Shown piece after piece: positions 35,722 through 44,559 of a DNA stretch of 64,000 nt. This stretch comes from Coleofasciculus sp937127375 (lineage in GTDB: Bacteria > Cyanobacteriota > Cyanobacteriia > Cyanobacteriales > Coleofasciculaceae). The stretch lies in the NCBI GenBank assembly GCA_040218875.1, contig JAVJQP010000076.1. One strand, 5' to 3'. The translations under genes and the position numbers were made by a program. Within the stretch, counting starts at the first letter, position 1, and the number at the start of each line of letters is the position of its first letter. The notes under the pieces were generated by a model. It searched no databases. It had not been told where the DNA came from and saw only the letters and a program-made list of their open reading frames with translations.

Positions 35722-37128
35722 CTAATCATGTTGTAATTGTCTAACCCCATTCATCGATAACGGTTTATAGAGACTACATAAGGCAACTTTTCGCTTTTCC
35801 AAAAGTTTAGCTACCCCATCGATAATAATGTTCACTAGATCAGCATCACAACGGGCTAAAAATTCTTCCGACGTTATTTTTCCTTGAAAAAACTCCTGGG
35901 TATCGTGCCACATCTGGCAAATCCCCTCAAATCCAATGTACTGAACCACAAAGCTCGTCAGGGGAGAGGTTTGAAAATCAAACGAAATGCTTTGAGCGCG
36001 TCCCTCCTCCAATAATTTCCACACTTCCCGTTCTAGAAGCGTTTTCGGGCGATGCGGATTAATTAGTGTGGGAAAATAATCGCCCAAATGACCGATTGAA
36101 CTCGGTTCATCCCCAAACTCTCCCATCATAAGGGTTAAGGGAACATCTGAACCTAAACGCAATGACAAGGCTTCTAAAATCCCATTCGCCACCAATTTAC
36201 TGTCTAAATAAAGCCGCGCCACTTCTAAATTCCGGCGAGCTTGCTCGACAAACTGGAGATAAATGAAATCATTAGGTTCTCCTCGGAATTGCCGAAAAAT
36301 CAGTTCGGCGTTCAGAAATTTCATGAACACTGCCATTTTTTGGATAGCAAATCGATAATCCCGCACCGTATACGACCCTGATTTTTTCAGATTATGGTTC
36401 GTTTCCGGTAATAAATTCCAGGTGTTAGATAAGAAAACAGCCGAACTCGGATGAGCAAATCCACCAACATCTCGGTTCGCCAGCCGCACTGAACGCTTCA
36501 CGCTTTCTAGGAGTTCAGCACTGGTTAAGTTAAGATTAAATCGCTGATTGATCGATTTCAAAGACTGATATAATTCTTCGCTAGGGCTTAACCCAAAATC
36601 AGATGGCGTGCGGAAGGGAATAGTGGCTTCAATACAAGCCACAACCTGCACTATCAATGCTGGTGTCAAAACAGGCTCTAGGAGTTTAGCGGTAACAATC
36701 GCACTTAAAAACTCATTTTGTCCAGTAAAGGGAAATAATTCCTCTGCTGGCGCAACTTTAAAAAGGGTAGCGACTAGCTCAAAAATGATATCGTGTTCAC
36801 CTGGATTATCGGTGCGGACAAAAAACTTCCCTCTCTCCTCTTCAATAAAAGGAGCAAGATAAGGCGTCAGGTTAAACGGAATACTCCCATCAACTTGCAC
36901 GTAGATAATATCGTGAAATAAAGCCGCCAGAACTTCAATGGCGTCCGTAGAGCCACCGACCTCTAAAATATGTTCGATGGAATGAAAATAGCGCCAGGGA
37001 CCCATCATCGTTTGTACGATGATTTTGGCAAGATTCGCAAGCTGTGATTGGGCAACTTTAACGTCGAGCTGATGGGTTGCCCAGATGAGCTTATCCAAAC
37101 ATTTCTGATAATTCTTATCAAAGTTCAT
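35722..37128 (-). CDS. HD-domain-like metal-dependent hydrolase
   Basis: 468 residues. The HD signature is visible: His49 and His53 in YFHSIEHI, His72-Asp73 in LFHDIIY, and a later Asp in SVRLANRDVGG. This suggests a phosphohydrolase-type active site, with unknown substrate. The C-terminal ~200 residues are helical and not recognised. No signal peptide. Convergent with thrS; upstream lies a 600-bp gene-poor stretch. Confidence 0.75.
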   Translation of the reverse strand: MNFDKNYQKCLDKLIWATHQLDVKVAQSQLANLAKIIVQTMMGPWRYFHSIEHILEVGGSTDAIEVLAALFHDIIYVQVDGSIPFNLTPYLAPFIEEERGKFFVRTDNPGEHDIIFELVATLFKVAPAEELFPFTGQNEFLSAIVTAKLLEPVLTPALIVQVVACIEATIPFRTPSDFGLSPSEELYQSLKSINQRFNLNLTSAELLESVKRSVRLANRDVGGFAHPSSAVFLSNTWNLLPETNHNLKKSGSYTVRDYRFAIQKMAVFMKFLNAELIFRQFRGEPNDFIYLQFVEQARRNLEVARLYLDSKLVANGILEALSLRLGSDVPLTLMMGEFGDEPSSIGHLGDYFPTLINPHRPKTLLEREVWKLLEEGRAQSISFDFQTSPLTSFVVQYIGFEGICQMWHDTQEFFQGKITSEEFLARCDADLVNIIIDGVAKLLEKRKVALCSLYKPLSMNGVRQLQHD

Positions 37129-37302
37129 AATGTAAACTTAACTCATTGGGATTTTAAAGGTGCTATTATAACTCTATACAGCTTAAACAGCTATTTACCA
37201 GGAAAAGAAAGGCAAAGTAGGAACGTTTTGAGTGTTGACTCTTCGCTGCGCTCCGGGACATGGTTTTAAGCCTTCGTTGGCTAGTTAGGCATGGTTTTGA
37301 AT

Positions 37303-37461
37303 TCAGTCTCTTATTTCTCCATTCAAAGGCTTTACCACCAATAAATCTAACTTGGGATGAGCAGCTTTCAACGAAATAGGACGTTTTTCGGATTGTTGTT
37401 GCCATAATGTGATACCATTAGCTTTATTTTCAATTGTGAAGGGTTTTTCGCTGATTTTACC
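37303..37461 (-). pseudogene. Possible C-terminal gene fragment in a 612-bp gene-poor region
   Basis: In the gap 37129-37740 the only coding-like piece is this 52-codon frame ending in a stop at 37303. It contains PFTIENKANGITLWQQQSE and LKAAHPKLDLLVVKPLNGE. It has no start codon. A second plausible frame (QPIGAYPIKHLAEV) overlaps its upstream end, as if a frameshift separates them. No family recognised. Confidence 0.3.
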
Positions 37462-37740
37462 TCAGCCAGATGTTTGATTGGATATGCGCCAATTGGCTGA
37501 GTTTCTCAAAAGAGAATTTTAAATTGGTTATGGTGAAGGATTGAATTCGGACAATGGCTGGATAAGGCATGTCCTGTTCCCTGTGTCCAACCCATCTGGC
37601 TTCTATCCCAACGACTGAAGAGGCAAGCGATCCCAATCCCCAACTTGGCTATTTTTGAGCGATGATCATAGTATATCAACCTGAATAACACTGATTTAAG
37701 CGTTTATAGCGAAGACAGCGCAACTACGAACTTAGCTTCT

Positions 37741-38730
37741 ATGAGCGATCGCCCTCCCGTGAATGCATCTCCCTTAACTTCTATCCTTTGGCAAGCCCAG
37801 CAGGAACTGTTACCGCCTAGTCAGTTCTATCGTCTCTGCCAACATGCCCGTCAGGAATTGGGTCAGACACGATTATACTTTTATACTCCTGATTCAACAT
37901 TCATTGATTTAAACAACGGAATTGGAGCGCGGGAAATTAGACAATTTCTCGACCATTTAGCCCGATATGTACGGGGGACTGTTCAGGAAGGGGAGCGCAC
38001 AACATTTTCTCTCAAACGAGTCAGACTCCGGCTAAAACACAATACCAAAAGGATAATTATGATCAAAAAAGAAGGAGAGTACTGCCCGTCTCCCCTCTTT
38101 ACCCAAGCCATGAAAATTGAAGTAGAAATGGCTGGAGCGGGAATGATTGGTCGGGTGGCTCGTCTGAGGATAAATGAAAAAGATTTTGCCTTTAAAGCAT
38201 TTTTTGATCCTGATTTTGTGTGGCAGCATGGACCTTGGGCAGAAATTCCCATCGGGATTCGCTTAAAATATTGTCAGGTGACTAAAGATGTGCCAGAATT
38301 TTTGTTTTCTAGTCTGGATTGGGCAGTATGGGAATGGATTTATCCCCACACTCACCCCCAATCCCGAAAAGAGGGGATTACATACCAGCAGTTTGCTCAA
38401 ACCGAAGGACTGACGAAACTGAATCCCTTAAATCGAAATAACTACAATCCCCATAATATACGACTTGATCCAGGCGGAATTCAGAAAGCCTATTGGGGAA
38501 GACGATTTCAGGATTTTTTCCGCAGCCTTCTGTTTTATGTGCGGAAAGTTCGCCGAGAAGGATGGAACTCCCTGACGCCATACCTAAAACCGGAAAAACT
38601 CCGCTATTTAGGGGTGCGATTGGTTTCACTGATCATAACTGGGGGGAGTCCGAGGTCGGTATCGTCGGGAATGAATTGGCAGACTGTATTGACCAAGAAA
38701 AGCAATGTCAAGCACCGTGAATTATCATAA
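37741..38730 (+). CDS. Hypothetical protein with probable 3' frameshift
   Basis: 329 residues as read, soluble, basic. Recognisable blocks are VRLRLKHNTKRIIMIKKEG, MAGAGMIGRVARLRINEKD and PWAEIPIGIRLKYCQVTKD; no family identified. The last ~38 residues are Ser/Arg-rich and unlike the rest. Adding one G to the GGGG run at 38611-38614 would switch to a frame reading GAIGFTDHNWGESEVG and NELADCIDQEKQCQAP, ending at 38720. That tail looks more natural, so the true C-terminus may be in that frame. Confidence 0.6.
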   Translation: MSDRPPVNASPLTSILWQAQQELLPPSQFYRLCQHARQELGQTRLYFYTPDSTFIDLNNGIGAREIRQFLDHLARYVRGTVQEGERTTFSLKRVRLRLKHNTKRIIMIKKEGEYCPSPLFTQAMKIEVEMAGAGMIGRVARLRINEKDFAFKAFFDPDFVWQHGPWAEIPIGIRLKYCQVTKDVPEFLFSSLDWAVWEWIYPHTHPQSRKEGITYQQFAQTEGLTKLNPLNRNNYNPHNIRLDPGGIQKAYWGRRFQDFFRSLLFYVRKVRREGWNSLTPYLKPEKLRYLGVRLVSLIITGGSPRSVSSGMNWQTVLTKKSNVKHRELS

Positions 38731-38883
38731 GCTAAATCGTCATTTCTTAACATAAATTAGCGATTGACCTGCTCTAAAAGTTAGAGTAAGATTATTTTTT
38801 TGCTCAAGGGATAGACAAGACTTTATTCCTAGCCACAATGCTATACCCGACGAAAAATCCGGCATCTAGCAAGGACATTCTTT

Positions 38884-39438
38884 ATGCAGCCAGAACAGCT
38901 ACAGCAAATAAAAGGCTACTACCTTGAGGCTGCCGAAGCACACCTGCAACTCATTGAGCAGTATTTGCTGCATCTGCGAAGGACGCTCAAAGACCCAGAC
39001 CAAATGAATGAACTCTGCCACGCGACTCGTTGTGGTATCGTAGGGGGGGCTAACCTGCTGCCAATTAGTCCGCTTCATATCCAAGGGATTCATCAAGCAG
39101 GTTTATGCTTGGTGGATTGTGTTAATTTGATTCGACAGCAGGGTTCACTCAAGGTTGACCAAAGGTTGCAAGCCTTTTTAATGCAAGTGTTTTACGCCTT
39201 GAAAAAATTAATTGATGGGATGAAGGAACCCTCTAGCTTAACCGACAAGCAGGTAACGCAGATTATTGCCACAACTGAGTCAATGAGGGAGCAACTCAAG
39301 GATCACCTCAAAGGGTTAATTCAGCGATCGCGTCACCAGTCGTCTGCTAACCTGGACACAGAGTCAGCCCCGGAAACTGAGGCGCTCTCTATTGATGACT
39401 TGCAATCTTTAATCGATGAACTCTTGCAAGATAGTTAA
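38884..39438 (+). CDS. Hpt-like helical protein
   Basis: 184 residues, all helical. Residues about 5-110 resemble a histidine phosphotransfer (CheA P1-like) bundle, but the site equivalent to H-x-x-K-G reads CHATRCGIVGGANLL, with no His at the usual spacing. The tail is acidic (SIDDLQSLIDELLQDS). A CheY-like gene follows 440 bp downstream on the same strand, so a signalling role is plausible. A weak AT-rich hairpin (AAACTTAA/TTAAGTTT, 39455-39475) follows the stop. Confidence 0.6.
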   Translation: MQPEQLQQIKGYYLEAAEAHLQLIEQYLLHLRRTLKDPDQMNELCHATRCGIVGGANLLPISPLHIQGIHQAGLCLVDCVNLIRQQGSLKVDQRLQAFLMQVFYALKKLIDGMKEPSSLTDKQVTQIIATTESMREQLKDHLKGLIQRSRHQSSANLDTESAPETEALSIDDLQSLIDELLQDS

Positions 39439-39880
39439 ATCCGTCAGTCTAAATAAACTTAACGATATTAAGTTTTGTAAACGCTCCTCAACCCCTGATC
39501 AATGATCAAGGACAAAGGACAAAGGACGATCGGATCACTTTTTGTAATAGATTCGTAAATGCCCTTCCACTCAAAGATTATCCAATGCTATGATTGTCAG
39601 TTGAAGCCTAAACCATTACCTCTTCATTTGGGAATGCATCTTCATTTTTAAGCGAGCCAAACGCAGCAGACGAGGCGCTATGGAAACAGTAGGCGTGTTA
39701 ATCTCAGGTTGCATTTTACACTTGTCCGGTTACAACTCTAGTCGGTAACGATTCACAGGCGCAAGCCAAACGGCTGAGTGGAAAACTGATGCTGCGATCG
39801 CGAGATCACATAATCCTACCCTTTAATCACGAGGCTAAGGTTTCACTTGTCCCTACTTTTCTGAATAGGAATCAGCCAAC
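39439..39880. other. 442-bp intergenic/leader region before a CheY-like gene
   Basis: No gene. It holds a weak AT-rich hairpin (39455-39475), a GGACAAA triplet (about 39509-39528), a HIP1-like GCGATCGCG, and two similar AGCCAAACG boxes (about 39655 and 39765) that could belong to a structured 5' leader. I cannot assign a known riboswitch class. Confidence 0.4.
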
Positions 39881-40243
39881 ATGAGTACAGTTTTACTAGT
39901 TGAAGACAACGCCAGTCAGATGGATCTGATCGAGAACTACCTGCACGAAGGGGGTCACACCGTTATCCGAGTGTCTAAGCCCAAAGAGGCGGTGACTCAC
40001 GCAACTAACAAAAAACCCGATGTGATTATTACAGATGTTGTCATGCCAGGAATGAGTGGTTTTGAGTTGTGTCGAAAACTTAAAGGTCATCCGGCAACAG
40101 CTAACATTCCTATTATAATTTGTTCCTCTAAAAATCAAGAAATTGACCGTCTTTGGGGCATGAAACAGGGAGCTAAAGCTTATTTAACGAAGCCTTTTTC
40201 CCAAGAGCAACTCAATCGTGCGGTGAAATTGGCAATGGCATAA
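39881..40243 (+). CDS. CheY-like single-domain response regulator
   Basis: 120 residues, a receiver domain only. It has acidic pocket residues in LLVEDN, phosphoacceptor Asp52 in IITDVVMPGMSG, the conserved Ser/Thr region IICSSKN and Lys in YLTKPFS. It is similar in type to the PilH/PilG-like regulators of cyanobacterial chemotaxis operons, but no kinase lies next to it. The Hpt-like gene upstream could be a partner. Confidence 0.9.
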   Translation: MSTVLLVEDNASQMDLIENYLHEGGHTVIRVSKPKEAVTHATNKKPDVIITDVVMPGMSGFELCRKLKGHPATANIPIIICSSKNQEIDRLWGMKQGAKAYLTKPFSQEQLNRAVKLAMA

Positions 40244-40420
40244 TTTTAGTTTGGCGTAAGACTCCGATGGGTGCATCCCATTTTTAGGGAACAGGTGTCA
40301 CAAGGAACGGGCAACAGGAATTGAAAAAAAATTAACTCATCTATTTACTATTGGTAGGTAAACGGGTACGTCAATAAATATAAAGATATTGTAAAATTTA
40401 ATTAGAGTTATTTTTTTCAA

Positions 40421-40768
40421 ATGCTGATTACCATGTTTAAAAGCAAGTTGCATCGGGTAAAAGTAACCGATGCCTGCCTGCACTATGATGGCTCAATTAC
40501 CATTGATGAGGAACTCCTAAAAGCGGCAAATATTTTGCCTTACGAAAAAGTACAGGTTGTCAATGTGAATAATGGTTCCCGATTGGAAACCTACACCATT
40601 CCTGGGGAATGGGGAAGTCGTGTCATCTGTTTAAATGGTCCGGCGGCTCGTCTGAACGCGGTTGGAGACAACGTGATTGTAATTGCTTACGCTCAGATGA
40701 CACCGGAAGAAGCGCTTTTACATCATCCCAAAGTCGTCAAAGTGGATGAATCCAACAATCCATTGTAG
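40421..40768 (+). CDS. panD: Aspartate 1-decarboxylase
   Basis: 115-residue proenzyme that makes beta-alanine for pantothenate synthesis. Self-cleavage occurs between Gly24 and Ser25 (LHYDGSITID) to create the pyruvoyl group. KLHRVKVT near the start, Arg54-type residues and LNGPAARLNAVGD are conserved. The ATG at 40421 places the Gly-Ser bond at 24-25 as in E. coli PanD, which supports this start. A methyltransferase gene follows after about 47 bp. Confidence 0.96.
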   Translation: MLITMFKSKLHRVKVTDACLHYDGSITIDEELLKAANILPYEKVQVVNVNNGSRLETYTIPGEWGSRVICLNGPAARLNAVGDNVIVIAYAQMTPEEALLHHPKVVKVDESNNPL

Positions 40769-40815
40769 TTTTTTTAACCGCACCTGGGTATTATGGGTAT
40801 GATGACAGATTGGGT

Positions 40816-41676
40816 ATGATGACAGATAAAGATTCGGCATCAGTCAAAGTATGGTGTAGTGGCATCAAAGACGCCTATACCTTAGAACAACGAAAACACT
40901 GGTACAGTGATGTCGCCAATGTCTATGATCAAGCCCGACCACGCTATCCTAAAACCCTAATCCATCGCGCTGTTAAGTTAGCTCGACTTCCCGCTAAAGC
41001 TACCATTCTAGAAATAGGATGTGGTCCAGGAATTGCCACTGTAGAATTTGCTGAATTAGGCTTCTCCATGGTTTGTCTTGAGCCAAGCCCAGCCGCGTGC
41101 AAACTTGCCAAAAGCAACTGTTCAGCCTATCCCAATGTGGAGATTATCAATACAACCTTTGAAGAATGGCAGCTAGAACCTGGGCGATTCAACGCTATTC
41201 TTGCGGCGACTTCAATGCATTGGGTTGCACCTGAAATTAGGGTGCAAAAATCGGCTGAGGCTTTGCAAAACAAGGGCTCTATAATTATGTTGTGGAATAC
41301 ACCGCCGCACCCCAATGATGAAATTTGTCATCAATTCGATGAAGTTTATCAAACTCAAGCGCCATCTATTCCCAAATTTGCCAGATATGGCTCGATAGAA
41401 ACCCATCAAGCCAACCTGAAAGAAATTGAACAAGATTTTACCAACTCAGGTTTATTCCATAATTTTTTGTCAGAACAGTTAGTTTGTCATACGACTCATA
41501 GTATTGATGAGTATTTGACACTTTTGAGTACAATATCACCCTACATAAAGTTAGAGTCGCGGCAACGAATGTCCTTATTTTCCGGTTTGAGAGACGTATT
41601 AGAGAGAACCTGTACAGGAAGAATCAAAACGTCCTATCTTTCCGCTTTGCAAATTGCCCAGGTTAATCACTGGTAA
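40816..41676 (+). CDS. Class I SAM-dependent methyltransferase
   Basis: About 286 residues. SAM-binding motif I is ILEIGCGPGIATVEFAELG, with the acidic end of strand 2 in CLEPSP and a post-motif ILAATSMHWV, typical of the UbiE/Coq5-like methyltransferase_11 group. Substrate unknown. The frame starts from TTG at 40810, but ATG 40816 or 40819 is likelier. A 16-bp duplication (GGGTATGATGACAGAT at about 40795 and 40811) creates two possible start regions. Confidence 0.82.
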   Translation: MMTDKDSASVKVWCSGIKDAYTLEQRKHWYSDVANVYDQARPRYPKTLIHRAVKLARLPAKATILEIGCGPGIATVEFAELGFSMVCLEPSPAACKLAKSNCSAYPNVEIINTTFEEWQLEPGRFNAILAATSMHWVAPEIRVQKSAEALQNKGSIIMLWNTPPHPNDEICHQFDEVYQTQAPSIPKFARYGSIETHQANLKEIEQDFTNSGLFHNFLSEQLVCHTTHSIDEYLTLLSTISPYIKLESRQRMSLFSGLRDVLERTCTGRIKTSYLSALQIAQVNHW

Positions 41677-41731
41677 AACTGTAAGAGTTTCAATTTTTGG
41701 TAACAAGCGCTAACGATTCAGTTAATTTCGG

Positions 41732-42187
41732 TTAACTACAGCCTTGCATAGAGCGACTACCATTTGGCATAGTCGCTCCACAAAAATTTGTGAGATAGAC
41801 ATTGGCGGTTTTAATCTTGGCTTTGCGTAAATTGGCGTTAACTAAGTTTGTGCTAATTAGCGACGCATTACTTAAATTAGCCCCTTTCAAGTTGGCACTA
41901 TTGAAGTTTGTTCCATTCAAATTCGCACCATCTAGAGACGCACCACTCAAATCCGCTTCTGCTAAATTGGCATTACTCAGATCAGCACCATCTAATATAG
42001 CCTCCTTGAGATTAGCACCGCTTAAGTCTGCACCATTGAGATCAATCTTACTCAAGTCACAGCCAGCGCAATCTCTCGCTTTGGCTATCCTTGCCTGCAT
42101 TTCGGCGCTAGTCTCTTCGACAGTCACGCCCATACAGGCAGACGTACTAACAAGTAATAGTGGAATAATTAAGTTTAGGGGTTTCAT
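41732..42187 (-). CDS. Pentapeptide-repeat lipoprotein
   Basis: 151 residues. An N-terminal lipoprotein-type signal ends in the lipobox-like STSAC (Cys18). About 14 A(D/N)LXX pentapeptide repeats follow, forming a right-handed beta helix (for example LSGANLKEAILDGADLSNAN). Cysteines flank the repeats (CAGC, and CGAT to GCS at the end). It probably sits at the periplasmic face or outer membrane. Function unknown. Confidence 0.82.
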   Translation of the reverse strand: MKPLNLIIPLLLVSTSACMGVTVEETSAEMQARIAKARDCAGCDLSKIDLNGADLSGANLKEAILDGADLSNANLAEADLSGASLDGANLNGTNFNSANLKGANLSNASLISTNLVNANLRKAKIKTANVYLTNFCGATMPNGSRSMQGCS

Positions 42188-42325
42188 ATCACGTCAGGTT
42201 TTTTAGGTTCTACTACTGAAAATTTGGTCTGGGCGGGTTGAGTTGCATCTGTGGTTGATTAAATTTTACGTTATAATTAGGACATTATACATTTAAAAAA
42301 TAATATCGAAACATTTTGAATTGAC

Positions 42326-42477
42326 GTAGGGGTTTGGTCTCCAAACCCTCCAAACCCCTCAATTCCGGATTCCCAACCCCGATTTCCCAACCCCGATTTC
42401 CCAACCCCGGATTCCCAACCCCGGATTCCCACACCACCGCAAGGATTTAGATAAGGATTTGGAAACCAAATCCCTAC
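42326..42477. repeat. Palindromic element with inner 14-bp tandem repeat
   Basis: Terminal arms GTAGGGGTTTGG (42326-42337) and CCAAATCCCTAC (42466-42477) match at 11 of 12 positions. Each arm itself contains a small palindrome (TTTGG-TCT-CCAAA and ATTTGG-AAA-CCAAAT). Between them, 14-bp units CCCAACCCCGATTT/CCCAACCCCGGATT are repeated about four times (42372-42432). Confidence 0.8.
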
Positions 42478-42484
42478 AGAATAA

Positions 42485-42622
42485 TTACCATTTTGATGGG
42501 TTGTTTGGATGTAATTGATCATTTTCCCAACGCAATGGATTGTCAATTATATATTACCTCAAAATGTTGAGCGTTTTTTCATTACGGATAATATGATCAT
42601 AATAATTACGTTGCCACAAATT
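42485..42622 (-). pseudogene. Remnant of a REP-associated tyrosine transposase (RAYT)
   Basis: 46 codons of the C-terminal part survive: NLWQRNYYDHIIRNEKTLNI, then an in-frame TAA (42554-42556), then YIIDNPLRWENDQLHPNNPS, ending at a TAA (42485-42487). The LWQRNYYDHIIRNEKSL and YI-x-NP-x-RW-x-x-D signatures are typical of RAYT/TnpA_REP proteins. Upstream of NLWQ the frame closes and the HUH part is gone. It lies beside a palindromic repeat, as RAYT genes often do. Confidence 0.75.
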
Positions 42623-42666
42623 TTATGGCAGTTACCCGAAGGACGAGAGTCTCATAGCTTAAATAA

Positions 42667-44124
42667 TTATCTTGAATGTCTGCTGTTGCCTTCACACAAT
42701 GAAAGTCCACTATTAAAAAGTTTTTCAATCGTGTCTTTATCTGTCAAAATAGCACCTAACTCGTCTCGATAAGTAAGACTAGGATCAGCTCGAAACGATA
42801 GGAAATTAAAACTCGTTACTATACCGAAGCTATCATCACATACCAAAATCTTTCGGTGAGTATTTTTAACTTTTTCAAATCTCAGGTTTTTATAGTAACT
42901 AGCCAATTTATCAAGTTTTTTTATAGCAGAATCATCATTTGGCTGACCCCGACCACTTTTTTGCTTTATTCCGTATAAAATATGAACATTGACATGGCGC
43001 TTTAAACTATCCTCTAAGATTGATAAAAAATATTTGTTAACTACATTGCGACGTATCCACGGCGAAACTATCATGACTCTATGTTGAGCTTCTTGTAACG
43101 CTTTAAATAGATAATTTCGGTGTTCATAAGTGTGGATAATATCTGTGATTTTGCTTTGCTTTGTTTTTGTCGCAAGCTCTTCTTTTAAGACTTTCTTTTG
43201 CTTGTTGATTGATTTTACTTTACTTTCAACAAACAAGTCTGAATCATTGAGAGCTTTGATTTTAACTTGAAGTCGATTAACCGTTTCGATATCATCTTTG
43301 TGGATACCAGCTATCAAATCATCTGACTGTTCAATTTGTACCTTTTCTTCATCATTACTTCGGTCGAATCTAAGTATGTCATTAAGAACCTTTTGACCCT
43401 GAGTATAGAGTTTCTCTATACTTTCTCTGTAGTCAGTCTGGATGCTGCCTCTAGAAAAAGTTTCATAGCCTACCTCGTCATCATCGGGATTGTTTTTATA
43501 GAAAACCAGAATAATTTCATGCCATTCTGTGTATGCTTTTTCAATTTTGTTGACCTGTATGAGTTCAACTTGCTCCCGTCTACTTTCTAAGCTTAAGACG
43601 CCTTGAATTTCATCATAGTAATCTACGATATCCTCTACATGACCTTTTCTTGGTCGAGAAATAAACTGTTTAAGGCTGTTGTCGTTATTTTTATTAATTT
43701 TTTTAACATTAAAATTATCATAGAGTTTTCCATTAATCGCATCAATGTAGAATTCTTTTGTCTCGGAAACAGTATCTAGTACTCGCTGCTGTTCAAGGGT
43801 TTTTATTCCTAGTTCAGTAACGTTTAATTTATCTGCCTTAGTCACTAATTGTTTAGAAATTAGCTCTGATAGAACTTTTTCGACGAAATGATCGTCAACT
43901 CCCAAAAAATAAGCCAATTCACTTCTCTGTGCTAAACCATAGGTGATCCCTTTAAGCACAAACTCTTCTTGGACTTCTAAACTTCTATTCGCCAAATAAG
44001 TTAAATCAAGAATTAGTCGATAGAAAGGATAACCAATAACTTTATGGTCAATGATCACTGCTTCTGGTAGTGAATGATACTTTCTAATTTTTTGTTCAAA
44101 ATCTGCAATATTAACATCAGTCAT
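42667..44124 (-). CDS. Phospholipase D-family protein, Mokosh MkoB-like
   Basis: 485 residues. The N-terminal ~180 look like a winged-helix/charged region, and the middle (about 230-330) is coiled coil. The C-terminal domain (about 345-480) is PLD-like, with VMIVSPWIRRNVV and one HKD motif, His423-x-Lys425-x4-Asp430 (THRKILVCDD), followed by GIVTSFNFLSF. PLD-family enzymes need two HKD motifs, so this should work as a dimer, probably as a nuclease. It follows the kinase-helicase gene (31 bp gap), the gene pair described for Mokosh type I anti-phage systems. AT-richer than surrounding genes. Confidence 0.8.
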   Translation of the reverse strand: MTDVNIADFEQKIRKYHSLPEAVIIDHKVIGYPFYRLILDLTYLANRSLEVQEEFVLKGITYGLAQRSELAYFLGVDDHFVEKVLSELISKQLVTKADKLNVTELGIKTLEQQRVLDTVSETKEFYIDAINGKLYDNFNVKKINKNNDNSLKQFISRPRKGHVEDIVDYYDEIQGVLSLESRREQVELIQVNKIEKAYTEWHEIILVFYKNNPDDDEVGYETFSRGSIQTDYRESIEKLYTQGQKVLNDILRFDRSNDEEKVQIEQSDDLIAGIHKDDIETVNRLQVKIKALNDSDLFVESKVKSINKQKKVLKEELATKTKQSKITDIIHTYEHRNYLFKALQEAQHRVMIVSPWIRRNVVNKYFLSILEDSLKRHVNVHILYGIKQKSGRGQPNDDSAIKKLDKLASYYKNLRFEKVKNTHRKILVCDDSFGIVTSFNFLSFRADPSLTYRDELGAILTDKDTIEKLFNSGLSLCEGNSRHSR

Positions 44125-44155
44125 TATTAAAATCCACCTTAATTACCAGATAAAT

Positions 44156-44536
44156 TCACTCAAACGTATTAAGGTAGCATATTATTGCGTTAATGTCAAT
44201 ATATTCAATCAGTTTTTGGAATGGATTTGGCAGTTTTTTAGGTGCTTTGCCTTCGTAAGCCATTACATCATTGCCGACTATAATCAAGAGTTGCTGGGCG
44301 CGAGATAAGGCGACATTTAATCGCCTATAATCCGACGTAAATCCCAGCTTTTTCTTTTTATTACTTCTTACCAAATCATAGATAATAATGTCACACTCCC
44401 TACCTTGAAAAGCATCAACTGTGTGAACCACTATGTGTAAATTTTTCCAAATATTTTGGTCATTGGTGGCAACGACAGTTTCCAAAGTACTAATTTGGGA
44501 GGCATAACCAGCGATGACACCAACCGTTTTTTGCAC
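44156..44536 (-). CDS. C-terminal helicase fragment of the split kinase-helicase gene
   Basis: The second part of a broken gene. It carries SF1/UPF1-type helicase motif V region VHTVDAFQGRECDIIIYD and motif VI YRRLNVALSRAQQLLIIVGN. Coding similarity extends upstream of the nominal GTG (44536) through KIEQDCQSSG to about 44580, where it meets the end of the upstream frame. Helicase motifs III and IV (GDxxQLPP, QYRMHP-like) are absent from both parts, so a deletion of roughly 130 or more residues plus a frameshift has occurred. Unlikely to act as a helicase alone. Confidence 0.75.
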   Translation of the reverse strand: MQKTVGVIAGYASQISTLETVVATNDQNIWKNLHIVVHTVDAFQGRECDIIIYDLVRSNKKKKLGFTSDYRRLNVALSRAQQLLIIVGNDVMAYEGKAPKKLPNPFQKLIEYIDINAIICYLNTFE

Positions 44537-44559
44537 ACCACTTGACTGACAGTCTTGCT

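Noticed and set aside
39650..39830. Cyclic-di-GMP or other known riboswitch
   Set aside because: A few bases resemble conserved boxes, but the required core and pairing pattern could not be drawn.
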